This document shows, piece by piece, positions 1-8,790 of a stretch of DNA of 59,402 nt. The notes under the pieces are model-generated. The model was not told the DNA's origin. It made no database searches and saw nothing but the letters and a program-made list of their open reading frames with translations. The translations under genes and the position numbers were made by a program. Source of the DNA: an uncultured Mycoplasmatota bacterium (GTDB lineage Bacteria; Bacillota_I; Bacilli_A; RF39; UBA660); the NCBI GenBank assembly GCA_947646095.1, contig CANSFI010000008.1, positions 1 to 59,402 on the forward strand, in the 5' to 3' direction. The first letter of the stretch is position 1. Every line of letters begins with the position of its first letter.

Positions 1-44
1 AGTGAATGTTTTTTTTGTTACGCTTTCTAACGCACTTTCCTTAT

Positions 45-70
45 AAATAAAAAAAGCTATAATTAGCTTT
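45..70 (-). terminator. Rho-independent terminator of htrA
   Basis: The arms AAAGCTA (53-59) and TAGCTTT (64-70) form a 7-bp stem with a 4-nt loop. On the minus strand the stem is followed by a T-rich run. It overlaps the htrA stop codon. Confidence 0.75.
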
Positions 71-1148
71 ATTCTATACTTTTATTTAATTTTACTTTTG
101 TTTCTTTTATTTTTCCATCACTATAATATTTTAATGTAACTGTATCTCCTACTGCATGTTGATACAATATGAATCTAAAATGTGCGATACTTTTTATTTT
201 AACATTATCAAATTCTAATATGATATCACCTTTTTTTAATCCAGAAACTGAGGCAGGACTATTATTTTCTACTTGTATTATAGCAATTCCACTATCAACA
301 TCTTCAGGAACAATAACATTATTTCTATATAGCGCAAATGTATCATTAACATCTAACATACTTACACCAAGTAATGGCCTTTGAACTTCTTTACCAGCTT
401 CTAATTGAGAAACAGTTGCCATTACCATTTCAATTGGAATAGCAAATCCCATTCCTTCTATTTCATCTTTAACTAGTTTAAGTGAATTGACTCCAATTAC
501 TTCACCATTAATATTACATAATGGACCACCACTATTACCAGGATTTATTGCAGCATCGGTCTGTAAAACTTCCATCATAAATTCACCATTAGATAGGCTT
601 ACTTCTACAGTTCTGTCTTTTCCAGATAATATTCCTTTAGTTACTGTCCCCATATACTCAATTCCCAAAGGTGAACCAACTGTAAACAAACTATCACCTA
701 ATTCTAGTTCAGTACTATCACCTATTTGAGCAACAGATAAAACACCTTCTTCTGATATTGAAAGAACTGCTATATCAGCATATACATCACTACCTAATAC
801 CTTAGCTTCAACTATTTGACCATTATTATTAGTTATTTGAACTTTATCAGCACTTTCTATAACATGATTATTAGTAATAATATATCCTTTTTTATTTTCT
901 TTCTTATATACAAAACCTGTTCCACTACTGATAGCTTTATTATTTTTATATGATTCAATGTATACAACAGCGTCATATATTTTATCTACTGCACTTTTAA
1001 TAGTATTATCTTCTTTAACTGAAACTTCTTTTATTGTTTTTTCTTTTTGATTATCATCTGGTATGTATTTAATTACTAATACTGTTCCTATTATTCCAAT
1101 AAAAAGTGTTACGATTACTGTTAAAATATAAACTCTTTTTTCTCTCAT
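69..1148 (-). CDS. htrA: HtrA/DegP-type membrane-anchored serine protease
   Basis: Trypsin-like surface protease that degrades or handles misfolded exported proteins. Residues 7-28 form one N-terminal membrane anchor, followed by a Lys/Glu-rich linker. The protease domain covers about 50-240 and shows the catalytic triad H95 (TNNHV), D125 (YADIA) and S206 (GNSGGP). A single PDZ domain fills about 255-355. At 359 aa it has the usual length of Gram-positive HtrA. The start is supported by AGGAGG four bases upstream of ATG. It lies 8 bp behind the Abi_2 gene, so the two are probably co-transcribed. Family assignment is secure; substrate is unknown. Confidence 0.93.
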   Translation of the reverse strand: MREKRVYILTVIVTLFIGIIGTVLVIKYIPDDNQKEKTIKEVSVKEDNTIKSAVDKIYDAVVYIESYKNNKAISSGTGFVYKKENKKGYIITNNHVIESADKVQITNNNGQIVEAKVLGSDVYADIAVLSISEEGVLSVAQIGDSTELELGDSLFTVGSPLGIEYMGTVTKGILSGKDRTVEVSLSNGEFMMEVLQTDAAINPGNSGGPLCNINGEVIGVNSLKLVKDEIEGMGFAIPIEMVMATVSQLEAGKEVQRPLLGVSMLDVNDTFALYRNNVIVPEDVDSGIAIIQVENNSPASVSGLKKGDIILEFDNVKIKSIAHFRFILYQHAVGDTVTLKYYSDGKIKETKVKLNKSIE

Positions 1149-1156
1149 ATATCCTC

Positions 1157-2089
1157 CTAATCTAAATCAACAATATCTCGCCAATTATCTGGAAAGCCTA
1201 TTCTATTTAAAATACGATTTAATGGTACTACATCTATTATTCCATCCAAATAATCTACTTCATACCCAATCTCCCCTATAAGATCATGAAATTCTTCATT
1301 ACTTAACATTTGTTTTAAAATAATTATTAAAGCAAATAAATCATTTTTTCCATAAATATACTCATCATCTATTTTACTAATATTCAATGTTTTATGATAT
1401 TTATTATTTGGAATCAGTCTTTGTGTTCTATAATCATATAATATATCCTCATGCGCACATATATTTCTAAAATTGGCAAGTAAAGATATATATATACTTA
1501 ATGTTTCAATATCTATTTTATATATATCAGCTATAACTAATTTATCTTCTAATTTTAATATGTTATATAATTCTGAAATAATACCTAATGATAAAACTTT
1601 TACTAAAATCCACATTGGTATATAGCCATAATTATCCATATAATGCATAGTTGCAGTATGTTTACGACCATTTATTCTTATTTGTCGTTTCATTTTATTC
1701 AAAACATCTTTAACTTGACGATCTTTTATAGCATCTTGAATATAGTTTTTAGGATTTAAATAATCTTTCTCTTTATAACCATATTTTCTAGATAATTCAT
1801 AACTTATAATTGATTTTAAATTATTTTCAACTACTAAAATAAATTTAAACATTATATTTCTTATTTTCCTATCGAACAAAAACATTCCATATAATTCATC
1901 AAAAGTGGTTCCATCTATAAAATAGTTTTCTTTATTAGAACTCATGAATAAATGTCGGTAACCACTAATAAAAAAGTAGTTTTCTCTCATTAAAATTTCT
2001 TTAGCTTTTGAAACATCATTTATTGTTAATCCTTTTGCTAAAAGGATTTGAATTTGTTCATCTAAGTTTTTAAATATTTTGTTTTTCAT
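1157..2089 (-). CDS. Abi_2 family (AbiD/AbiF-like) protein
   Basis: About 310 aa, all-helical, matching the Abi_2 family by its N-terminal pattern (helix, then ENYFFISGYRHLF, then a GTTFDEL-x-x-MFLFDRKIR block) and the late RNxCAHED motif near residue 214. Family members include lactococcal abortive-infection proteins that stop phage growth by killing or arresting the infected cell. Whether this copy defends is inference. The start at 2089 is preferred over an in-frame ATG 18 bases upstream because TAGGTGGG precedes it at good spacing. No partner gene typical of toxin-antitoxin pairs is seen; htrA follows 8 bp downstream. Confidence 0.8.
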   Translation of the reverse strand: MKNKIFKNLDEQIQILLAKGLTINDVSKAKEILMRENYFFISGYRHLFMSSNKENYFIDGTTFDELYGMFLFDRKIRNIMFKFILVVENNLKSIISYELSRKYGYKEKDYLNPKNYIQDAIKDRQVKDVLNKMKRQIRINGRKHTATMHYMDNYGYIPMWILVKVLSLGIISELYNILKLEDKLVIADIYKIDIETLSIYISLLANFRNICAHEDILYDYRTQRLIPNNKYHKTLNISKIDDEYIYGKNDLFALIIILKQMLSNEEFHDLIGEIGYEVDYLDGIIDVVPLNRILNRIGFPDNWRDIVDLD

Positions 2090-2169
2090 GTTCCCACCTA
2101 TTATCATTATATCATATTAAATATAAAATAAATATGTTTTTTTTGTGATAAATTTGTGAGAAATTAGTT

Positions 2170-2826
2170 CTATTTAAAATACTCAAGAGTTGCTTCTAAG
2201 ATTGTATTAGCAATTTTTTGTTGATATGTATCTTGTCTTAACAAATATCTTTCATTAGGATTAGTTATAAAACCAGCTTCTATTAAAATTCCTGGTTGTT
2301 CTACTCTTTTACTAAGATACAAATTATTTCCTTTTTTATAATCTCTTTTTGTGTTAAGATTTTTTTTGAAATGTTTTTGAAATATTTCAGCAATTTTTTC
2401 ATTTTGCTCATTATTATCTGAATAAAACATTTGAGCACCCTTCCAAGTATTAGATGTATCCGCATTTAAATGAATTGACAAATATAAATCACATTTTGAT
2501 CTATTAATAATATTACCTCTTCTTGATAAATCACTTCTTTTTCTATTAATTGTATTTGGCACTGATAAATCATAGTCTCCATATCTAGTTAAATATACAA
2601 TTGCCCCATTTTGTTCTAATACTTTTTGAACTTTTTTGGATATTTCTAAATTAATATCAGCTTCTTTAATATCTTTAAAGATGGCACCTGGATCAAAACC
2701 TCCATGTCCAGGATCTAAATATATTACTTTACCTAACAAAGGAAGATTATTATTTTTAGCACTAACAAAACTAAATGTGCAAACACTACATATAAAAATT
2801 AATAAAATAAGTAATTTGTTTTTCAT
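2170..2826 (-). CDS. N-acetylmuramoyl-L-alanine amidase (Amidase_3, CwlD-like)
   Basis: Secreted zinc amidase that cuts the bond between N-acetylmuramic acid and L-alanine in peptidoglycan. A signal peptide (about 1-23) precedes one Amidase_3 domain with zinc ligands H41 (DPGHGG), E55 and H119 (SIHLNAD), and the catalytic E183 (IEAGF). No binding repeats are present; 218 aa equals a bare catalytic domain, most like CwlD. CwlD acts in spore cortex in Bacillus, but no sporulation context is visible here, so a general cell-wall role is as likely. AGGTGA precedes the ATG. Confidence 0.88.
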   Translation of the reverse strand: MKNKLLILLIFICSVCTFSFVSAKNNNLPLLGKVIYLDPGHGGFDPGAIFKDIKEADINLEISKKVQKVLEQNGAIVYLTRYGDYDLSVPNTINRKRSDLSRRGNIINRSKCDLYLSIHLNADTSNTWKGAQMFYSDNNEQNEKIAEIFQKHFKKNLNTKRDYKKGNNLYLSKRVEQPGILIEAGFITNPNERYLLRQDTYQQKIANTILEATLEYFK

Positions 2827-2859
2827 TTAATCACCTATTTAAATATATTGTTTTTAAAC

Positions 2860-2885
2860 AAAAAAAGACTTTTAAATTTAAGTCT
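2860..2885 (-). terminator. Rho-independent terminator
   Basis: Inverted repeat AGACTT (2866-2871) / AAGTCT (2880-2885) followed on the minus strand by seven T residues. It lies just downstream of the VirB2-like gene that ends at 2914 and separates it from the amidase gene. Confidence 0.7.
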
Positions 2886-2913
2886 ATTATAAATTTATAT
2901 ATATTAATTATTA

Positions 2914-3816
2914 TTATCCACATTTATCTGCATCATTAACCATACAATCAATACATTTTAATATACTATCTTTTTCTGTTTTATTAGAAGCAACAATTCC
3001 TACTATAAATTGAATAATCACTACTACAAAGAATACTATAGCAGCTGATATAATACGTTTTATAAATTTTCCTCTTGATGCTGTCATTTTTTTATCATCA
3101 CTAGCTATTACAGCTTGCATCATATCAATCATACCCATAAATATAAGAACTAATGGTGTAACAATTTTAATTAAAGTTACAATTGTTCTAGTTATTGATG
3201 GTAGCATTTCTGGTAATGTTGAATTGCCACATTTTATATTTCCTAATGTTCCCCAAAAATTTATATTGTTATCATTTGATTCATTTTCTATTTCTTGATT
3301 ATTATCTTGTAAATCGTTATTACTATTTTGATCATCATTTATAGGGGTATTATCTATATTTTCTCCAGTTATTGTCTTGTCATTATTTTCTGAAGTATAA
3401 TCTAAAAAAATTGGTGTTGCTAATTCACTAACTGACATTATCATATTTTTTTCTGAAGGGGCAGATACAATTTTATAATTAGTTTTAGTAAGACTAGGTT
3501 TTGTATCTTTTTCTGCTTTTAAATATAACTTTGCTGGACAAATTATTTTATTGTTTTCCTTGTCAATAAAATTATCTATTGTTATATTATCTGTGTACGT
3601 ATTTTCATAGGGACTATCAGAAATAAATTTTTCAATTTTTAATTCCTTATTGATATCACTTGTTCCATTACTTTCTAATTTATAAGTTATTTTATATGGA
3701 TTTGCTGAATATTCACAAGTAGCACATCCATATTTGGAACAATCTGCTGATACTAATTCAACATTAAATATTATTGTAACTGTAAATAATAATACTAAAA
3801 ACAAACTTTTTTTCAT
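2914..3816 (-). CDS. Secreted/membrane protein with VirB2/TrbC-like C-terminus
   Basis: Not a recognised named protein. It has a signal peptide (about 1-25), a Cys-rich start of the mature part (DCSKYGCATC), a roughly 150-residue polar extracellular region, an Asn/Asp/Glu-rich linker, and two hydrophobic helices near the C-terminus separated by a short basic loop (KKMTASRGKFIKR). That two-helix layout resembles VirB2/TrbC pilins of type IV secretion, but no other secretion gene is nearby. The last residues carry three Cys. The start at 3816 is chosen because AGGTG stands 6 bases upstream; a GTG 9 bases earlier overlaps that site. Confidence 0.6.
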   Translation of the reverse strand: MKKSLFLVLLFTVTIIFNVELVSADCSKYGCATCEYSANPYKITYKLESNGTSDINKELKIEKFISDSPYENTYTDNITIDNFIDKENNKIICPAKLYLKAEKDTKPSLTKTNYKIVSAPSEKNMIMSVSELATPIFLDYTSENNDKTITGENIDNTPINDDQNSNNDLQDNNQEIENESNDNNINFWGTLGNIKCGNSTLPEMLPSITRTIVTLIKIVTPLVLIFMGMIDMMQAVIASDDKKMTASRGKFIKRIISAAIVFFVVVIIQFIVGIVASNKTEKDSILKCIDCMVNDADKCG

Positions 3817-3863
3817 ATCTTTCACCTAATAAAATTATATCATAATTATTTTTGTTTTCAAAC

Positions 3864-4517
3864 TTATATCTCAAATAAATTAAATGGGTAAAAATTTGGT
3901 AAAGGAATTTTAAATTCTAATTTATCTTTTGTAATTGGATGATAAAATGATAATAATATTGAATATAATGCTATTTGACTTTTTTTTGAATTTTTATTAT
4001 ACCTTTGATCAGCATATAAAGGATATCCACGTGATGAAAATTGAACTCTTATTTGATGTGATCTCCCTGTTTTTAAATTTATTTTGACTAATGATAAATT
4101 ATTTTTATAATTAATTACTTCATATTCTAAAATAGCTTCTTTTCCTTTTTCATCAATTTTAGTTATGTTATTTTTATGATCTTTTAATAACTTATCTTCT
4201 AAAATACCTTTATTTGGTTTTAAAAGTCCTTCTACTACTGCATAATAAATTTTTTGGAATTGATGATTTCTTATTTGTTCACTTAAACGCGATGCTGCTT
4301 TAGAGGTTTTAGCAAATACCATAACACCACCTACTGGTCTATCTAGTCTATGAACTAATCCTAAATAAACATTGCCTGGCTTATTATATTTTTCTTTTAA
4401 ATATTTTTTTAAAATAGATAGTAAATCTTCATCTTTACTATCATCTGCTTGAACTGGTATATTGGGTTTTTTTTCAACTACTAGTAAATGATTATCTTCA
4501 TATAATATATTAATCAT
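3864..4517 (-). CDS. RluA-family pseudouridine synthase
   Basis: Isomerises uridine to pseudouridine in rRNA or tRNA. The RluA motif HRLDRPVGG contains the catalytic Asp, D59. At 217 aa it lacks the N-terminal S4 RNA-binding domain of RluC/RluD, and is closer in size to TruC/YqcB-type enzymes. The target base cannot be read from sequence. The start at 4517 overlaps the stop of the upstream methyltransferase (ATGATTAA), which implies translational coupling; a longer frame to 4544 exists but has no ribosome binding site. Two RNA-modification genes in a row suggest a shared rRNA-maturation job. Confidence 0.85.
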   Translation of the reverse strand: MINILYEDNHLLVVEKKPNIPVQADDSKDEDLLSILKKYLKEKYNKPGNVYLGLVHRLDRPVGGVMVFAKTSKAASRLSEQIRNHQFQKIYYAVVEGLLKPNKGILEDKLLKDHKNNITKIDEKGKEAILEYEVINYKNNLSLVKINLKTGRSHQIRVQFSSRGYPLYADQRYNKNSKKSQIALYSILLSFYHPITKDKLEFKIPLPNFYPFNLFEI

Positions 4518-5382
4518 TTTCTTCCCATCTACCATATATACCACAAGGAAGTACTAAATTATTATCTGTTATTGGAAGTCCTATTTCTCCTGCTTCAATA
4601 GATCCTCCATAAACTGGTTCTAAAGTTGTTTTAAGTATATTATAAAGAACTGTACTAGAAATACCAGTTGTATAAGCATTAATTAAAAAGAATAAGGGCT
4701 TATCACTTAATATTTTAAGACAAGCGTTAATTAAATTATATAGATTATGTTCAAACTTCCAAACCTCTCCATTAGGTCCTCTGCCATAACTTGGAGGATC
4801 CATAATTATTACATCATATTTATTTCCTCTTCTAGCTTCTCTTTCTACAAATTTTAAACAATCATCAACTATAAATCTTATTTTATTATTTTCTAAACCA
4901 CATAGTTTCATATTTTCTTTAGCCCATTCTGTCATTCCTTTTGATGCATCAACTTGAACTACTTCAATAGCACCAGCTTTTGATGCTGCCATACTTGCTC
5001 CACCTGTATAAGCAAATAAATTTAAAACTTTAATTGGTCTATTTGAATTCTTTATTTTATTCATTGAAAAATCCCAATTAGCAGCTTGTTCTGGAAATAA
5101 GCCTGTATGTTTAAAATTAGTTGGGCTAACTTTAAATGTTAAGTCTTTATATTTTATGACCCAGAATTTAGGTAACTTTTTCTTAAAATTCCAATATCCT
5201 CCTCCTGTATTAGAACGATGATAGAAACCATCTGGATTTTTCCAAATTTCATTATAGTTAATAGTCCACATAACTTGAGGATCTGGCCTTCTTAAAATAA
5301 TATTTCCCCATCTTTCTAATTTTTCACCATTTCCAGCTGAAATACATTCATAATCTTTCCATTCATTACTTATTTTTATCAT
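4510..5382 (-). CDS. Class I SAM-dependent methyltransferase (RlmI/RlmK-like)
   Basis: 290 aa. The Rossmann methyltransferase core follows a roughly 110-residue N-terminal region. The SAM-binding motif I is NLFAYTGGAS (121-130), the acidic motif II is VQVDAS near 145, and motif IV is DPPSYG (195-200). The layout matches COG1092-type 23S rRNA methyltransferases, although the PUA domain is not obvious. The gene overlaps the pseudouridine synthase by 8 bases. Exact target nucleotide is not deducible. Confidence 0.8.
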   Translation of the reverse strand: MIKISNEWKDYECISAGNGEKLERWGNIILRRPDPQVMWTINYNEIWKNPDGFYHRSNTGGGYWNFKKKLPKFWVIKYKDLTFKVSPTNFKHTGLFPEQAANWDFSMNKIKNSNRPIKVLNLFAYTGGASMAASKAGAIEVVQVDASKGMTEWAKENMKLCGLENNKIRFIVDDCLKFVEREARRGNKYDVIIMDPPSYGRGPNGEVWKFEHNLYNLINACLKILSDKPLFFLINAYTTGISSTVLYNILKTTLEPVYGGSIEAGEIGLPITDNNLVLPCGIYGRWEEND

Positions 5383-5412
5383 CTAATCACATCCATTAAC
5401 ATTATATCAAAA

Positions 5413-5434
5413 AAACATAGATTTAACTATGTTT
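5413..5434 (-). terminator. Rho-independent terminator of ldh
   Basis: Perfect 8-bp stem AAACATAG (5413-5420) / CTATGTTT (5427-5434) with a 6-nt loop. On the minus strand a run of T follows. It overlaps the last codons of ldh. Confidence 0.8.
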
Positions 5435-6338
5435 ATATTTTTCTTATAGCGTCTTTAATAACGTCAATTGATTTTTGGAATTTTTCTTCTTCCTCTTCGT
5501 TCAAATTAACATATACTTTTTCACGGACACCATTAACATTTATAACAGCTGGAAGTCCAATAAATATATTATTATCTTTATCATATGTTGAAACTGTTAT
5601 TATACTATTTTCATCTCCTAATATAGCATTTGTTATTCTAACTAAGCACATACCTATTCCATAAAATGTAGCACCTTTTCTTTCAATTATATCATAAGCA
5701 GCATCTCTAACATCAATATATATTTTATTTAATTCTTCATCATTTAAAAAATCCTTAATATTTTGAAGTCCTACACTAGCATTACTCCATGGAACAAATT
5801 CACTATCACCATGTTCACCTATTACATATGCATGAATATTTTTAGGATTTACTTTTAATCTATCTCCTATTATATATCTTAAACGTGCCGTATCTAGACT
5901 AGTTCCTGAACCTATAATTTGATTATGTGGTAATCCAGAATATTTCCAGGTTAAATAAGTCATAATATCAAGAGGATTAGTTGCGACTAAAAAAATACCA
6001 TTAAATCCACTATTCATTACTTCTTTTACAATACTTTCAAATATTTTACTATTTTTATGGATTAAATCCATTCTTGTTTCACCTGGATTTTGGTTAGTAC
6101 CTGCTGCAATACAAACTATTTTTGCATCACGACAATCACTATAATCACCTGCTTTTATTTGCATTCTAGTAGGTGCGAATGCTAAACAATGATTTAAATC
6201 CATTGCTTCTCCTATAATTCTATCTTTATTTAAATCAATTAAAACAAGTTCTTGGACATTACTTCTTTGATTTAATAAAGCATATGCATAACTCATTCCA
6301 ACATTTCCACAACCAATTATAACTACTTTATTATTCAT
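5433..6338 (-). CDS. ldh: L-lactate dehydrogenase
   Basis: Reduces pyruvate to L-lactate with NADH, the terminal step of homolactic fermentation. NAD-binding glycine motif GCGNVG at 9-14. Q83 in NQNPGETR marks lactate rather than malate specificity. Substrate-binding and catalytic residues are R89, D149 and R152 (GSGTSLDTARLR) and the proton donor H176 (GEHGDSE). 301 aa, slightly shorter than the usual 310-320 aa. It is flanked by its own terminator and probably transcribed alone or after the MgtC-like gene 40 bp upstream. Confidence 0.93.
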   Translation of the reverse strand: MNNKVVIIGCGNVGMSYAYALLNQRSNVQELVLIDLNKDRIIGEAMDLNHCLAFAPTRMQIKAGDYSDCRDAKIVCIAAGTNQNPGETRMDLIHKNSKIFESIVKEVMNSGFNGIFLVATNPLDIMTYLTWKYSGLPHNQIIGSGTSLDTARLRYIIGDRLKVNPKNIHAYVIGEHGDSEFVPWSNASVGLQNIKDFLNDEELNKIYIDVRDAAYDIIERKGATFYGIGMCLVRITNAILGDENSIITVSTYDKDNNIFIGLPAVINVNGVREKVYVNLNEEEEEKFQKSIDVIKDAIRKI

Positions 6339-6378
6339 TTTATCACCACTATCATTATAAACTTTTTAATTAAATATA

Positions 6379-7074
6379 TCAATCCTCATCATCAATATTA
6401 GAATCATTTTTTTCTAATTTATTCCAACCAATTGAGTCAACGCCTGACTCTATAGCTATTCTATTCATCATACGATCAATAATATGGTTAAATGGTTCTG
6501 TTGAATTAATTGTAGCTTTTATTTCTACTTTATCATAATTAATAGATTTTTCAATATTTTTTAAGTATACATTTTCTTTATTAGTAATATTACTGATTAA
6601 ATTTCTGATAATTATTTCTTTATCACTTTCACAACTAATTTTTACAATGTACGTTTCTTTCTCTTTAGTATTTGCCATCATTTTTCTAGTTATAAATCTT
6701 AAAATGATATTTGAAAATAAAATACAAATTGTTCCTATAGCTGCTTCTATAATTAAACCACCTGCACATAATACTCCAATAGCTGCATCACACCAAAGAG
6801 TTGCGGCTGTATTTAATCCTTTAACGTTTATTCCATCTTTTAATATAATTCCTGCTCCTAAAAAACCTATACCAGATACTACTTGAGCAGCTATCCTTGA
6901 AATATCATTTTTATCCATTTGAACGGAAAAGGTAACAAATAAAAAAGCCCCTATACATACCAAAACATTAGTTCTAAGCCCAATAATTCTTCTTCTCCAC
7001 TGTCTTTCAATACCAATTAAGAAACTAAAAAATAAACAACATAATAAATTTATAACAAATATTTTATAATCCAT
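6379..7074 (-). CDS. MgtC/SapB family membrane protein
   Basis: 231 aa. The N-terminal 130 residues contain four to five membrane helices with the family motifs GIERQWRRR and RTNVLVCIGA, followed by GIGFLGAGII. A cytoplasmic ACT-like C-terminal domain covers about 140-231. MgtC proteins relate to magnesium homeostasis and regulation of F-type ATPase in pathogens; many free-living and commensal bacteria carry this long form with unknown role. AAGGAG precedes ATG. The first IS110 element has landed about 60 bp upstream and may have removed the native promoter. Confidence 0.85.
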   Translation of the reverse strand: MDYKIFVINLLCCLFFSFLIGIERQWRRRIIGLRTNVLVCIGAFLFVTFSVQMDKNDISRIAAQVVSGIGFLGAGIILKDGINVKGLNTAATLWCDAAIGVLCAGGLIIEAAIGTICILFSNIILRFITRKMMANTKEKETYIVKISCESDKEIIIRNLISNITNKENVYLKNIEKSINYDKVEIKATINSTEPFNHIIDRMMNRIAIESGVDSIGWNKLEKNDSNIDDED

Positions 7075-7094
7075 AACTCCTTATATGATATATA

Positions 7095-7136
7095 TAGTCA
7101 GTTACAAGAGAGATTTTTGTATTTTCATACTGACTA
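7095..7136. repeat. 8-bp inverted repeat at the left junction of the first IS110 element
   Basis: TAGTCAGT (7095-7102) and ACTGACTA (7129-7136) are perfect inverted repeats with a 26-nt loop, in the mgtC upstream region. The right arm ends at the candidate insertion point. TGACTA recurs at 8685-8690, so this hairpin is probably the original target site. Confidence 0.5.
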
Positions 7137-7191
7137 GTATATTATCATATTCCTTCTTTTGATTTCTCTCTAATTTTTATATAATATACTT

Positions 7192-7370
7192 AAGATAACT
7201 GTGGATTGTATATTTGAATCCCTGTAGCTTTGACTACTTTCTTGGAGTTTACAACCACAGTTTTATCTTTAATTGCTTATTGGTTGGTTGAAACTTTTGA
7301 TTTCTTATAACAAGCAAGGCTGTGATAGATAAAATCTGTGGAACCACTTTGTTATCTAAATATTTTATTG
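7192..7370 (+). ncRNA. Candidate IS110 bridge RNA (first element)
   Basis: The non-coding left end holds a strong hairpin: AAGATAACTGTGG (7192-7204) pairs with CCACAGTTTTATCTT (7255-7269) with a 2-nt bulge. A second hairpin GATAA...TTATC with inner GTGG/CCAC lies at about 7329-7355. IS110-family left ends encode a two-loop bridge RNA that pairs with target and donor DNA. TTGACTA in the first loop (7230-7236) matches the right junction (8684-8690) exactly and the left junction at TGACTA. RNA ends are guesses. Confidence 0.5.
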
Positions 7371-7384
7371 TGAGGTGTTCTTTT

Positions 7385-8551
7385 ATGATTTATGTTGGTA
7401 TTGATATTGCCAAAACAAACCACTATGCATCTATTGTTAATTACTCTACTGGTGAAGTTATTGAAAGTCCATTTTTAGTTACTAATAACAAGCAAGGCTT
7501 TGAACTTCTTTATTCTAAAATCAAAGATTTTGATAAAGATAAAATTTTAATTGGTTTAGAATCTACTGCTCATTATGGTAATAATCTTATTTTCTATTTT
7601 CACGAGAAACAATTTAAGTTAGGTATTATTAACCCTATTCAAACTGCTGCTTTAAGAAAAACTAGTATTAGAAAAGTTAAAAATGATAAAATTGACTCTA
7701 TGCTTATTTGTGAGGCATTATCTTTAGGTTATTATAATTTATTATCTAATTATGATATTAAATTACTTGAAATAAAATCATTATGTAGATTTCATAAAGA
7801 TCTTAAAGATAAAGCATCAGAAACCAAAATTCAATTAAAAACATATGTCGATCAATTATTCCCTGAACTAAATGGGTTCTTTAAAGATAATCTTGATATT
7901 AAAACAGCTCATGAACTTTTAAAACTTTATCAATCACCAGATGATATTTCTAAAGTTAACTTAACTAAGCTTTCTAATTTATTAATCAAATCTTCTCGTG
8001 GAAAATATGATAAATCCCGTACCATTGAACTTAAAAGACTTACTTCTAATTCTGTTGGAATTAATAATAATGCTTTATCAATTCAAATTAAAATGACTGT
8101 AGAATTAATTGAACTTCTTGAATCTCAAATTAAAGGTATTGAAAAACAAGTCAGTGAATTTATTAAAAAAAGCGACAATGTTATTACTTCAATTCCAGGC
8201 ATTGGTGATATGACTGCTGACATTATCATTTCTGAAATTGGTGACATTAATCGCTTTTATAATCCAGGTCAAGTTTTAGCGTTTGCTGGCCTAGATCCAT
8301 CCGTTAAACAATCTGGTACATTTAACGCTTCTTCTACAAGAATGAGTAAACGAGGTTCTTCTTTACTTCGTTATGCTCTTATTCTTGCAGCAAACAACGT
8401 TCAATTAAACACTAAAACTTTCAATGACTATTATAACACTAAAAGACTTCAAGGTAAATTACATTACAACGCTTTAGGACATTGTGCTGGTAAATTAGTT
8501 AGAAATATCTTTTACATGTTAAAACGAAATGTCAAATTTAATTTAGATTGA
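7385..8551 (+). CDS. IS110-family DEDD transposase
   Basis: Recombinase of 388 aa. The N-terminal RuvC-like DEDD domain begins MIYVGIDIAKT with D7, E59 (GLESTAHYG), D101 and D104. A coiled middle region follows. The C-terminal Transposase_20 domain has SIPGIGDMTA, then GLDPSVKQSG and a MSKRGSSLLR block that carries the serine used for strand exchange in this family. The start at 7385 is chosen over the longer frame to 7322 because GTGAGGTG stands 7 bases upstream. It appears intact. Confidence 0.92.
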   Translation: MIYVGIDIAKTNHYASIVNYSTGEVIESPFLVTNNKQGFELLYSKIKDFDKDKILIGLESTAHYGNNLIFYFHEKQFKLGIINPIQTAALRKTSIRKVKNDKIDSMLICEALSLGYYNLLSNYDIKLLEIKSLCRFHKDLKDKASETKIQLKTYVDQLFPELNGFFKDNLDIKTAHELLKLYQSPDDISKVNLTKLSNLLIKSSRGKYDKSRTIELKRLTSNSVGINNNALSIQIKMTVELIELLESQIKGIEKQVSEFIKKSDNVITSIPGIGDMTADIIISEIGDINRFYNPGQVLAFAGLDPSVKQSGTFNASSTRMSKRGSSLLRYALILAANNVQLNTKTFNDYYNTKRLQGKLHYNALGHCAGKLVRNIFYMLKRNVKFNLD

Positions 8552-8555
8552 TTTT

Positions 8556-8592
8556 TTCAAAGAACTTTGTTTATTTTAATGTCTTCATTGAC
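8556..8592 (+). repeat. Block shared by the right ends of both IS110 elements (copy 1)
   Basis: TTCAAAGAAC (8556-8565) and GTCTTCATTGAC (8581-8592) directly follow the transposase stop. The same two blocks occur after the second transposase at 36340-36349 and 36362-36373, with 15 and 12 bases between them. The two transposases are clearly different proteins, so this points to a functional right-end signal. Confidence 0.7.
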
Positions 8593-8606
8593 AAAAGGAA
8601 TCCATA

Positions 8607-8626
8607 ACCGTAACCTCATTTACGGT
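8607..8626 (+). other. Right-end hairpin of the first IS110 element
   Basis: ACCGTAA (8607-8613) pairs with TTACGGT (8620-8626) around a 6-nt loop. The second element has a hairpin in the corresponding place (36381-36408). No T run follows directly, so a structural right-end role or weak terminator are both possible. Confidence 0.5.
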
Positions 8627-8714
8627 GCGTTGCTGTGCAATAATCTTTTATTTTAAATTTTTTCACTTTTTTACAAAAAACTATTGACTATTCATAGTTG
8701 GCCTCCTAAAACAA

Positions 8715-8738
8715 AAAGTATAATTTTTATTATACTTT
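8715..8738. terminator. Bidirectional terminator behind rpsI
   Basis: Perfect 9-bp stem AAAGTATAA (8715-8723) / TTATACTTT (8730-8738) with a 6-nt loop. A second weaker hairpin (ACCCCATA / TATGAGGT, one mismatch) lies at 8752-8778, nearer rpsI. Confidence 0.6.
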
Positions 8739-8790
8739 ATTAAATAAAGAAACCCCATAATACTTAAGTTTATGAGGTATAAAATATATC

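Larger units (their letters stand above)
7134..8689 (+). mobile_element. IS110-family insertion sequence (first copy), ends tentative
   Basis: An element of about 1.55 kb with a structured non-coding left end, one DEDD transposase gene and a short right end. Ends are placed by the direct repeat TGACTA at 7131-7136 and 8685-8690, with CT as the shared core (7134-7135 and 8688-8689). That gives a length close to the better-defined second element (1573 bp) and similar distances to the transposase start. IS110 elements make no long terminal inverted repeats or fixed target duplications, so the ends are the least certain part. Confidence 0.6.

Noticed and set aside
7107-7171. Interleaved inverted repeats AGAGAGA/TCTCTCT and AGTCAGT/ACTGACT upstream of mgtC, like a pseudoknot riboswitch.
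   Set aside because: The second TCTCTCT arm lies beyond the likely IS junction, so the two stems probably belong to different DNA and never formed one native leader.
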